Below the pieces are notes generated by a model. It was not told where the DNA came from, made no database searches, and saw nothing but the letters and a program-made list of their open reading frames with translations. A DNA stretch of 54,237 nucleotides from Salinarimonas sp. GTDB taxonomy: Bacteria; Pseudomonadota; Alphaproteobacteria; Rhizobiales; Beijerinckiaceae. This document shows, one piece after another, positions 45,752 to 54,237 of this stretch. The position numbers were made by a program, and so were the translations under genes. Positions within the stretch are counted from its first letter, which is position 1; every line of letters begins with the position of its first letter. The stretch lies in NCBI GenBank assembly GCA_020832565.1, contig JAFIEI010000024.1, positions 1 through 54,237 of the forward strand, in the 5' to 3' direction.

Positions 45752-46906
45752 ATGGCAGTTTCCGAGTCTGCACTCTCGCCCTGCACTCAACTGCAGCGAC
45801 CGTTCTATCTCTACGATAAGTCGAAGATAGAGGCGAATATCCGCCGTTTTCGGTCGCTTTCCTACCCGGATACGAAAATCCATTTTGCGAGCATGGCAAA
45901 TGACAATCCCGCACTGTTGAGGTTGCTGCGGGAGAACGGATTCGGTCTTTTCGTGAACTCACTGAAGCATCTCGCCCTCGCCGAAGCGGCAGGCATTGAT
46001 AATGTGGTCTTCGCGAGCACTGGAGTGCCGGAAAACGTGATGCGTCGACTTGTCCGCATCGGCATCTGGGTCAATCTCGATTCGGTTGCGCAGGTTGCAT
46101 TGTTTGGACATCTGTCGCCGGGCGGGCGGGCCGGGTTTCGGTTGAACATCGATGAAAAGTCGAAGAACAACGTTTTCATCGGCCCGGAAAGCCGAATCGG
46201 CGTCATGGAGAGCGAAATATCATCAGCTTTCGATGTCGCGGCAAAGAGCGATGTGACGCTCACGGGTCCGCACGTTTATCTGGGTACGGACGTAACCGAT
46301 ATCGAAGACTTGATCACCGGTGTCGACAGGACCATCGCGCTGTCGGAGGTTTTCCGGTCTCTGGATTTCGTCGATCTGGGCGGCGGCTTCCCACTCGAAC
46401 CCGACCGCTTCGATTTCAAGGCATATGATGCGGCACTCACGGAGCGGATGACCCGCCTGAGCGAACGGCGCGGTCATTCGGTTACGCTGGTGCTGGAGCC
46501 GGGGCGCGCCATGTTCGGCGACACGGCGAGCTTCTTCGTACAGGTAACTGACGTAAAGGAGCGACCGGATCGGTGGATAGTATGCACCAACGCGAGCGCA
46601 AGCCTGATCCCCCGCGCGATGTTCTACGAAGACTTTAACCCTGTTGCGCCCGCTTTCCCGAATGGTGAGAGCCCATTCGATAAACCTGTTGATGTGGTCG
46701 GAGCAACAACATACTCGCGCGACTTCATGGCGCGGGGCATCACGCTACCCAAAATGCGTGTTGGCGACTGGTTACGCTTCGATCACGCGGGCAGCTACTG
46801 CTACTCGATGATCACCAGATTTCTGGGTCAGGACATGCCGCCCGAGTATCTCGTCGACCAGATATTGCACCAGTTGAACACGGGAATTTGTCGCCGAATG
46901 AATTGA
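45752..46906 (+). CDS. fold-III PLP decarboxylase homologue lacking catalytic Lys and Cys
   Basis: 384 aa, similar in layout to diaminopimelate/ornithine decarboxylases: alanine-racemase-like barrel, then a beta domain. Conserved points: the His of PHVYLG (174), DLGGGF (208-213), EPGR (249-252) and DHAGSYCYSM (344-353). The PLP-lysine motif, normally YAxKAN, reads HFASMAN with Met48 where Lys is expected. The active-site GPxCESxD reads GATTYSRD with Thr320 for Cys. Normal decarboxylation is therefore not expected. It may be a non-catalytic binder or a changed enzyme. G+C is about 52% in the part counted, below its neighbours, suggesting transfer. The DMT transporter gene follows after 36 bp. 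Confidence 0.8.
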   Translation: MAVSESALSPCTQLQRPFYLYDKSKIEANIRRFRSLSYPDTKIHFASMANDNPALLRLLRENGFGLFVNSLKHLALAEAAGIDNVVFASTGVPENVMRRLVRIGIWVNLDSVAQVALFGHLSPGGRAGFRLNIDEKSKNNVFIGPESRIGVMESEISSAFDVAAKSDVTLTGPHVYLGTDVTDIEDLITGVDRTIALSEVFRSLDFVDLGGGFPLEPDRFDFKAYDAALTERMTRLSERRGHSVTLVLEPGRAMFGDTASFFVQVTDVKERPDRWIVCTNASASLIPRAMFYEDFNPVAPAFPNGESPFDKPVDVVGATTYSRDFMARGITLPKMRVGDWLRFDHAGSYCYSMITRFLGQDMPPEYLVDQILHQLNTGICRRMN

Positions 46907-46942
46907 GTTCTTCATCGTTGTTGAAATCGGGCCATCCCATTA

Positions 46943-47914
46943 ATGTCTATTACTGCAGCAATCCTTCTCGGCATACTGGTCAACTGCATCTGGGGTTTCG
47001 CCTTCCTGGTTCCGCATCTGCTTTCCGATGTCGATCCGATACTGATCACGCTGGGGCGGTATCTCTGTTACGGCGCCATCTCGGTCATGATCCTCGCGAC
47101 CTGGCGCGGCGTCAGCCTGGCCGGCATGACACGCTCCGATTGGGGCATGGCGTTCGCGCTCGCCTTCACCGGCAATGTCGGCTATTACGCGCTTCTGGTG
47201 ACTGCGGTCCAACTCGGCGGCGTGCCGATTGCGGCGCTCGTCATCGGCACGCTTCCGGTCACGGTCGCGGTGGTCGGCAACATCATGCAGCGCGAGTTTC
47301 GTTTTCGCATCCTCGCGCCGGCGATCACCCTGATCCTGCTCGGCCTCGTCCTCTTGAACGGGCATGCACTCACCCGCACGGGCGACGATGTCGCGGCAAA
47401 CCGCACCCTGTGGGGCCTTCTCGCCGCCCTCGGTGCGCTGGTGCTGTGGACATGGTACGGCATCCGCAACGCGCAATACATGAAAGCCAGGTTACATGTG
47501 GATGCCAATGCCTGGTCGGTCGCGATCGGCATCGCGACGGCAGGATTATCGCTTGCGGCGCTTCCGCTGATTCTGGCCGCGCATGCGGTCGTGCCCGCCG
47601 TCAATCTGGCGGTATTCGCGGATCGCGCGCTGCTTCTCGGCCTGATCGCCGGGAGTCTGTTCCTCGGCATCGTCGTCTCGTGGCTGGCGACGGTGATGTG
47701 GAACCGCGTCGCCCGTGTTCTGCCCATCGCCATGGCCGGGCAGCTGGTCGTATTCGAGACACTGTCGAGCCTCGTCTACGCCTTCGTCGCCGACCAGCTC
47801 TGGCCAACACTCATCGAGATCGCCAGCGCGGCGCTGATTCTAACCGGAGTGGTGCTCGGGATCCGCGCCACGCTGCGCGTCGCGGCGCGCCCGGCGCGAG
47901 AGACAATGTCGTGA
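46943..47914 (+). CDS. DMT/EamA family transporter
   Basis: 323 aa with ten membrane helices in two EamA repeats (first from AAILLGILVNCIWGFAFLVP, second from LWGLLAALGALVLWTWYGIRN). The C-terminal part contains VSWLATVMWNRVARVLPIAMAGQ and FETLSSLVYAF. DMT carriers usually export amino acids or metabolites. Immediate downstream position suggests it moves the product or ligand of the PLP-like protein (inference). The start ATG at 46943 has a poor ribosome-binding site, consistent with coupling. The C-terminal half has a diverged copy at 26330-26704. Confidence 0.88.
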   Translation: MSITAAILLGILVNCIWGFAFLVPHLLSDVDPILITLGRYLCYGAISVMILATWRGVSLAGMTRSDWGMAFALAFTGNVGYYALLVTAVQLGGVPIAALVIGTLPVTVAVVGNIMQREFRFRILAPAITLILLGLVLLNGHALTRTGDDVAANRTLWGLLAALGALVLWTWYGIRNAQYMKARLHVDANAWSVAIGIATAGLSLAALPLILAAHAVVPAVNLAVFADRALLLGLIAGSLFLGIVVSWLATVMWNRVARVLPIAMAGQLVVFETLSSLVYAFVADQLWPTLIEIASAALILTGVVLGIRATLRVAARPARETMS

Positions 47915-48098
47915 GCAGATAGCCTCCGGTCACCGCGCCGATATAGCCGTAGAGCGTCGCATGGATGTGCCGGTCGGGCGGGGCGAAGGCGCTCGGCAGG
48001 GCTTCGTGCGCGGTTGCGCATCCCGGCTGGTGTGCGGGCATTTGATCCGGCGCAATGCCGTAGCGGAATGCAGCGGCTCCGATCATGCGCATGATCAT
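47896..48098 (-). pseudogene. NnrS gene fragment (N-terminal remnant)
   Basis: On the minus strand the frame from ATG 48098 reads into DRHIHATLYGYIGAVTGGYLLT, which matches the His-containing DFHIHSMLYGFLPAVIAGFLLT of the nnrS gene at 27637-28818 (13 of 24 aligned residues identical). Similarity stops at the 3' end of the DMT gene. The normal first helix (YGFRPFFL) is degenerate (RYGIAPDQ). The rest of the protein is absent, so it is a truncated relic convergent with the DMT transporter. Confidence 0.5.
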
Positions 48099-48119
48099 CG
48101 CTCAACGAGGAGATCCGAG

Positions 48120-49367
48120 ATGGACTTTTCCCGCGACGCGCAAACCGCCGCCTGGTGCGACACGGTCCAGGGCTTCATGGATCAGCGTATTCTGCCCGCC
48201 CATGCCGATGTCACGGCGGCTTTGCGGCGCGGGGAGCACGCGAGCGAGATCATCGAAACGCTCAAGCAGGAAGCGCGCGAACAGGGGCTGTGGAACCTGT
48301 TCCTGCCTGATCTGCGCGATAACGAGCCGGGCACGCGCATGAGCAATCTGGCTTACGCGCCGCTCGCCGAGATCATGGGGCGCATTCCCTGGGCTTCCGA
48401 GGTCTTCAATTGCTCGGCGCCCGATACCGGCAATATGGAACTCCTGCACCGTTTCGCGACGCCGCAGCAGCGCGAGCGCTGGCTCGATCCGCTGCTCGCG
48501 GGTGAAATCCGCTCCTGTATCGGCATCACCGAACCCGATGTCGCCTCCTCCGATCCGACCAATCTGGAGACGACGATCCGCCGTGAGGGCGATGAATACG
48601 TCATCAACGGGCGCAAGTGGTTTACCACCGGCGCGCTGCACCCGCATGCGCGTTTCGTCATCGTGATGGGGCGCTCAGCCGGCGAGGAGGCCGAGCCGCA
48701 TCGCCGGCATTCGCTCGCCATCGTGCCCTTCGACACGCCCGGTTTCAGCATCGTGCGCAACCTGCCCCTGCTTGGGCGCCATGCGCTCGAAGGCCATTGC
48801 GAGACGCTGTATCGCAACGTGCGCATCCCGCGCGAGAATCTGATCGGCGAGGAAGGCGACGGCTTCAAGCTGATCCAGGCGCGCCTCGGCCCCGGCCGGA
48901 TCCACCATTGCATGCGCGCTATCGGCCAATGCGAGCTGGCGCTGGAACTGATGTGCGAACGCGCGCTCGAGCGGCGCACCTTCGGCCGTCATCTGGCCGA
49001 TTACGCCAATCTGCAGGACTGGATCGCCTGGAGCCGGATCGAGATCGACCAGGCCCGGCTGCTCTGCCTCAACGCTGCTGATCGCATGGATCGGGAGGGC
49101 GCCAAGGCCGCACGCGGCGAGATCGCCGCCATCAAGGTGGTCGCCGCGCAATTGCAGACCCGCGTCGCCGACCGCGCCATGCAGGTCTTCGGCGCCATGG
49201 GCCTCACCGAAGACACCCCGCTCGCCGAAATCTATAGGTGGGGCCGTGCGCTACGCTTCGTCGACGGTCCCGACGAGGTGCATCTGCGCTCCATCGCACG
49301 CGCCGAGATCACGCTTGCAAAGGAACGGCGCGGCGCGGGTGCGGCCTATCTCGTACCGGATTACTAG
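48120..49367 (+). CDS. acyl-CoA dehydrogenase family protein
   Basis: 415 aa. FAD-dependent fold with CIGITEPDVASSDPTNLETTIRR (flavin/substrate loop), VINGRKWFTTGA, and the C-terminal QVFGAMGLTEDTPLAEIYRWGRALRFVDGPDEVH. Closest to the ACAD10/11-like group by length and the RHLADYANLQDWIAWSRIEIDQARLL segment. It oxidises an acyl-CoA to the enoyl-CoA. Substrate unknown. The ATG at 48120 has GAGGAG upstream. The longer open frame from 47961 lies over the NnrS remnant and is not used. Confidence 0.92.
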   Translation: MDFSRDAQTAAWCDTVQGFMDQRILPAHADVTAALRRGEHASEIIETLKQEAREQGLWNLFLPDLRDNEPGTRMSNLAYAPLAEIMGRIPWASEVFNCSAPDTGNMELLHRFATPQQRERWLDPLLAGEIRSCIGITEPDVASSDPTNLETTIRREGDEYVINGRKWFTTGALHPHARFVIVMGRSAGEEAEPHRRHSLAIVPFDTPGFSIVRNLPLLGRHALEGHCETLYRNVRIPRENLIGEEGDGFKLIQARLGPGRIHHCMRAIGQCELALELMCERALERRTFGRHLADYANLQDWIAWSRIEIDQARLLCLNAADRMDREGAKAARGEIAAIKVVAAQLQTRVADRAMQVFGAMGLTEDTPLAEIYRWGRALRFVDGPDEVHLRSIARAEITLAKERRGAGAAYLVPDY

Positions 49368-49433
49368 GGTCGACCGTTCCGGGATGAGCAATATCCGCAT
49401 TGCCCGGCAAAGCTATCCGGTTGAATAAGGAGT

Positions 49434-50177
49434 ATGAGCGATCCCTTCCTCCTCGCCCTCGTGACGATCACCTTCTTCGCTGCCGGAACGGTCAAGGGCG
49501 TAATCGGCATGGGGCTGCCGACGGTCGCGATGGGTGTGCTCGGGGCGCTGATCTCGCCGCTGGCTGCGGCCTCCCTGCTGATCGTGCCGTCACTCGCCAC
49601 CAATCTGTGGCAGTTCCTCGCCGGCACCGCCACGAGGGCGCTCGTGCGCAGGCTTTGGCCGATGATGCTCGCGATCCTGATCGGGACGATGCTCGGATCA
49701 GGCTGGCTCGCACGCGGCGACACCGCAGCGACGACGACGGCACTGGGCATCGCGCTGATCGTCTATGCCGCTTATACGCTGCTCGCGCCGCAACGCCACG
49801 TACCCGCCCGCGCGGAACTCTGGCTCTCCCCCCTCACGGGCTTCCTGACCGGGATCATTACGGGCACGACCGGGATTTTCGTGATCCCCGCCGTGCCGTA
49901 TCTTCAGGCACTCGGCCTGTCGCGAGACGACCTGATCCAGGCACTGGGCCTGTCCTTTACCGTGTCGACGGTGGCTCTGGCGATCGGGCTGGGTCTACAC
50001 GACGCCTTCGCCCTCGACCGGTTCGGGCTCTCTGTCCTCGCACTCGCGCCGGCACTGGCGGGGATGTGGGCCGGCGGGATGCTGCGCCGGAAAATCGCGC
50101 CGGCGACCTTCCGGAAAATCTTCCTCGTCTCGCTGCTGCTTCTCGGCGCCGAGATGAGCTACAGGGCTTTCGCATAG
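49434..50177 (+). CDS. TSUP family permease (TauE/SafE)
   Basis: 247 aa, about eight membrane helices. It has the two TauE/SafE repeats: FFAAGTVKGVIGMGLPTVAMG at the N terminus and GFLTGIITGTTGIFVIPAVPYLQALGLSRDDLIQALGL in the second half. These carriers export sulfite, sulfoacetate or other organic anions. AAGGAG ends one base before the ATG, an unusually short spacing. 66 bp after the acyl-CoA dehydrogenase and 58 bp before the TetR gene, so the three may be one unit. Confidence 0.88.
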   Translation: MSDPFLLALVTITFFAAGTVKGVIGMGLPTVAMGVLGALISPLAAASLLIVPSLATNLWQFLAGTATRALVRRLWPMMLAILIGTMLGSGWLARGDTAATTTALGIALIVYAAYTLLAPQRHVPARAELWLSPLTGFLTGIITGTTGIFVIPAVPYLQALGLSRDDLIQALGLSFTVSTVALAIGLGLHDAFALDRFGLSVLALAPALAGMWAGGMLRRKIAPATFRKIFLVSLLLLGAEMSYRAFA

Positions 50178-50235
50178 CGCGCCCGGCGAACATTGCGTGT
50201 TTTGCCTTCGCGCGCGGTCGCGCTAAAGAAGGCAG

Positions 50236-50877
50236 ATGAGCCCGCTCGCCACACCACTGGCCAATCCGGCCAACCTCCCGCCCCGACGTGATTCGCCGGA
50301 GACGCGGCTGCTGCAGGTCGCGGCGGAGCATCTGAGCCGCTTCGGCGCGCGCCGCCTCACGGTCGTGGGCGTGGCCGAGGAAGCGGGCATGACGCATGCC
50401 AATGTCTACCGCTATTTTCCCTCCAAGGCCGAACTGATCGACGCCGTTGCCGGGCAATGGCTCAAGGAGGTCGAGGCCTCGCTCAGCGATATTGCCGACA
50501 GCCCCGATCCCGCAGACGACAAGCTCGAACGCTTCGTCCTCGCCATCGCGCGGCAATACCGCGAATGCGCCGAGCGCAATGCCAACATCTTCGCCGTCTA
50601 TGTGGCGGCGGTGGAAGCTTCGCGCGGCATCGCGCGCAAGCACCGCACACGGCAGCTGCGCCTGCTCGAGCGGGTGATCGACGAGGGCGTCACCACGGAG
50701 GTGTTCAACCCGCGTGACCGCGACCGGGCGATCGCCTTCGTCATCGATGCCGTGCAGCGCTTCGTCAATCCGGCCATGGTGCGCATCGACGTGCGTGTCC
50801 CGCGTACCGTCCTCGACGAGCGGCTCAACGTGATGCTGCGGGTGGTGCTGCGCAGCCTGGCGGTGGGACAGGTCTGA
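50236..50877 (+). CDS. TetR/AcrR family transcriptional regulator
   Basis: 213 aa. N-terminal HTH: RLLQVAAEHLSRFGARRLTVVGVAEEAGMTHANVYRYFPSKAELIDAV. A helical ligand domain with a C-terminal TetR_C-like segment (ERNANIFAVYVAAVEASRGIARKH…) follows. It probably regulates the adjacent TauE-type permease and acyl-CoA dehydrogenase (inference from order). AGAAGGCAG lies before the ATG. Confidence 0.9.
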   Translation: MSPLATPLANPANLPPRRDSPETRLLQVAAEHLSRFGARRLTVVGVAEEAGMTHANVYRYFPSKAELIDAVAGQWLKEVEASLSDIADSPDPADDKLERFVLAIARQYRECAERNANIFAVYVAAVEASRGIARKHRTRQLRLLERVIDEGVTTEVFNPRDRDRAIAFVIDAVQRFVNPAMVRIDVRVPRTVLDERLNVMLRVVLRSLAVGQV

Positions 50878-50904
50878 GTCGGATTATCCGGATCAGGCTG
50901 CAAG

Positions 50905-50923
50905 AATGACAGAATTTGTCATT
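50905..50923. promoter_or_regulatory. 19-bp inverted repeat in the tetR-mdh gap
   Basis: AATGACA-GAATT-TGTCATT has perfect 7-bp arms 28 bases after the TetR stop and is followed a few bases later by a run of six T. It could be an operator, for instance for the TetR protein, or a weak terminator. The stem is AT-rich, which makes terminator function uncertain. The rest of the 325-bp gap to mdh (50878-51202) shows nothing else I can support except the mdh leader with GAGG at 51188-51191. Confidence 0.45.
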
Positions 50924-51118
50924 TGTCACTTTTTTCGTTTTCCATGGAACACCCTCGCGCGAGGCGCAGGCAGGCCGCCGCGCATGTGCGGTAAGTCGCT
51001 TTGAAAAAGGCGTTTTTGCGCATGCTCGATCGGCACTTGCCCGGAATGGCGCGCCAGACATCACGAACGCTCGGGAACCCTTAAGGGTTTCAACGCCTTG
51101 AACCCCGGCAACGAATGA

Positions 51119-52168
<1,050 letters not shown>

Positions 52169-52185
52169 TCTTTGCGGAATGCAGC

Positions 52186-52206
52186 GCGGCGCCCCGGTGG
52201 CGCCGC
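52186..52206. terminator. 8-bp GC hairpin between mdh and sucC
   Basis: GCGGCGCC-CCGGT-GGCGCCGC, perfect arms with a 5-nt loop, 17 bases after the mdh stop, followed by TCTCGTTTC rather than a clean T-run. It may attenuate transcription or stabilise the mdh mRNA 3' end. sucC starts 30 bp later. Confidence 0.45.
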
Positions 52207-52236
52207 TCTCGTTTCAGCTGATGAAAGAGGATTTCC

Positions 52237-53433
<1,197 letters not shown>

Positions 53434-53443
53434 GGAGGACGAT

Positions 53444-53480
53444 GCATGCACACATAATATGTGTAACTATGTGTGCATGC
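53444..53480. promoter_or_regulatory. palindromic operator upstream of the toxin-antitoxin genes
   Basis: Perfect 13-bp arms GCATGCACACATA (53444-53456) and TATGTGTGCATGC (53468-53480) with an 11-bp centre. Within it the heptamer TATGTGT occurs at 53458-53464 and 53468-53474, and its inverse ACACATA at 53450-53456. That is three half sites about 10 bp apart, as expected for cooperative binding of a ribbon-helix-helix antitoxin. It starts 11 bases after the sucC stop and ends just before the antitoxin ribosome-binding site, so it could also fold as a hairpin in sucC mRNA. Confidence 0.75.
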
Positions 53481-53491
53481 GGAGACCGGCG

Positions 53492-53725
53492 ATGAAGAAC
53501 ATCACTCTGGCCATAGACGAAAAGCTTCTGGAGGAGGTCCGCATCTATGCGGCCCGCCAGCAAACCAGTGTCAACGCATTGGTGCGCGCGCATCTGGAAA
53601 CGCTCGTTCGCGGTCAGGAGCGCGCGCAATCCGCGATCGCCGACCTCAAGCGTCTCAGCGAAAGCAGCGAGGCACGGCTCGGACCCGATTTCCGCTTCGA
53701 CAGGGAGGACAGCCATGCGCGCTGA
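53492..53725 (+). CDS. ribbon-helix-helix antitoxin (VapB-like)
   Basis: 77 aa. [39 protein letters not shown] is a ribbon-helix-helix DNA-binding domain. The C-terminal ~35 residues ([16 protein letters not shown]) would wrap the toxin. The ATG at 53492 has GGAG seven bases upstream. The longer frame from 53459 lies inside the operator. It overlaps the toxin gene by 11 bp, the usual tight coupling, and probably represses its own operon at 53444-53480. Confidence 0.85.
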   Translation: MKNITLAIDEKLLEEVRIYAARQQTSVNALVRAHLETLVRGQERAQSAIADLKRLSESSEARLGPDFRFDREDSHAR

Positions 53726-54134
53726 AACCTTCCTGGATACGAATGTCCTGATCTATGCGGCTGCCGGTCGCAAGGATGCTCCTGAAAAGGCGGCGCGGGC
53801 TTGGGATCTTCTGGAGAAAGCGGATTTCGGGCTCTCGGCACAGGTCCTCGCCGAGTTTTACGTGAACGTGATCAAGAAACCGGCTGTCCCGCTGGCGCGC
53901 GAGGAAGCCGAGACCTGGATCGAAAGGCTGAGCGTCTTCCCCGTCGTTCCGGTCGATACGGAGCTGGTGCGGTCAGCCCTCCGTCTCAGCCGTCGCTATC
54001 TCGTATCCTACTGGGATGCTGCCATCATCGCCGCCGCGCAGCGTCTGGGCTGCGCGACCCTGTATTCCGAAGACCTCAATCACGCGCAGAGCTATGGCGA
54101 CGTGAAGGTGGTCAACCCCTTCGCATCGCATTGA
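53715..54134 (+). CDS. vapC: PIN domain toxin (VapC family)
   Basis: 139 aa. PIN nuclease fold with acidic metal-binding residues Asp8 (FLDTNVLIYA), Glu47 (LAEFY), Asp101 (SYWDAAIIAAA) and Asp120 (YSEDLNH). VapC toxins cut specific tRNAs or rRNA when the antitoxin is lost. GGGAGG lies before the ATG. The pair is inserted between sucC and sucD. The system name is VapBC-type; the antitoxin family was judged by pattern only. Confidence 0.88.
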   Translation: MRAETFLDTNVLIYAAAGRKDAPEKAARAWDLLEKADFGLSAQVLAEFYVNVIKKPAVPLAREEAETWIERLSVFPVVPVDTELVRSALRLSRRYLVSYWDAAIIAAAQRLGCATLYSEDLNHAQSYGDVKVVNPFASH

Positions 54135-54158
54135 ACGAAAGAAGAGATCGACGATCCC

Positions 54159-54237
54159 ATGTCCATTCTGATCAATTCCGACACCAAGGTCATCTGCCAG
54201 GGCTTCACCGGCAAGAACGGGACCTTCCACTCCGAAC
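54159..54237 (+). CDS. sucD: succinate--CoA ligase, alpha subunit, 3' end outside window
   Basis: The first 26 codons, [20 protein letters not shown]…, are the conserved N terminus of SucD with the CoA-binding Rossmann start ([13 protein letters not shown]). AAAGAAGAGA lies upstream of the ATG. The gene starts 24 bp after the vapC stop and runs off the window. Confidence 0.95.
   Translation, partial: MSILINSDTKVICQGFTGKNGTFHSE

Overview
The window is a GC-rich (mostly about 65% G+C) chromosomal segment of an alphaproteobacterium, most likely of the order Hyphomicrobiales (Rhizobiales). The evidence is an mdh-sucC-sucD order, alphaproteobacterial small families (DUF6101-like, DUF6163-like, DUF1499), an Mg-type HemB, and a denitrifier-style nitrate respiration cluster. 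No rRNA, tRNA, CRISPR array, insertion sequence or prophage was recognised.

Layout. 1-12.4 kb: 3' part of an OmpA-family protein, a zinc alcohol dehydrogenase, the RNA-repair pair hen1-pnkp, a 3-hydroxyisobutyryl-CoA hydrolase-like gene coupled to a small membrane protein, hemB, gltX, and a DUF1499 gene that apparently starts at CTG. 12.7-20.3 kb: a flavin-dependent monooxygenase, an IlvD/Edd dehydratase, a DsbA-family protein, a divergent CYTH-like protein, an XRE-type regulator, and an AT-rich island. 20.3-26.7 kb: lactate permease, an Lrp/AsnC regulator divergent from an APC permease (this pair is flanked by a 53-bp direct repeat), DUF502, Na/Pi cotransporter, and half of a DMT transporter.

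26.7-42.7 kb is one minus-strand nitrate-respiration supercluster, in transcription order: usp, narK1-like, narK2-like, narG, narH, narJ, narI, a PpiC-type isomerase, a 103-aa ORF, a hemerythrin protein, moaA, mog, nnrS, a 128-aa ORF and DUF2478. It combines nitrate/nitrite transport, the membrane nitrate reductase, its folding and molybdenum-cofactor supply, and nitrosative-stress functions. A divergent cysteine-free Crp/Fnr regulator lies upstream, and two perfect FNR-type boxes lie in between. NnrU and a DUF454 protein follow.

45-50.9 kb is an accessory stretch. It holds a PRC-barrel protein, a lower-GC fold-III PLP-decarboxylase homologue that lacks both the Schiff-base lysine and the catalytic cysteine and is paired with a DMT exporter, a remnant of an NnrS gene, an acyl-CoA dehydrogenase, a TauE/SafE permease and a TetR regulator. 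51-54.2 kb carries the TCA genes mdh, sucC and the start of sucD, with a VapBC-type toxin-antitoxin pair and its palindromic operator inserted between sucC and sucD.

The best candidates for something undescribed are the catalytic-residue-less PLP protein with its transporter (45.75-47.9 kb), the 53-bp repeat-flanked lrp/permease block, the mirrored DMT/NnrS remnants, and a 77-bp intergenic element with 11-bp inverted ends at 14.6 kb.
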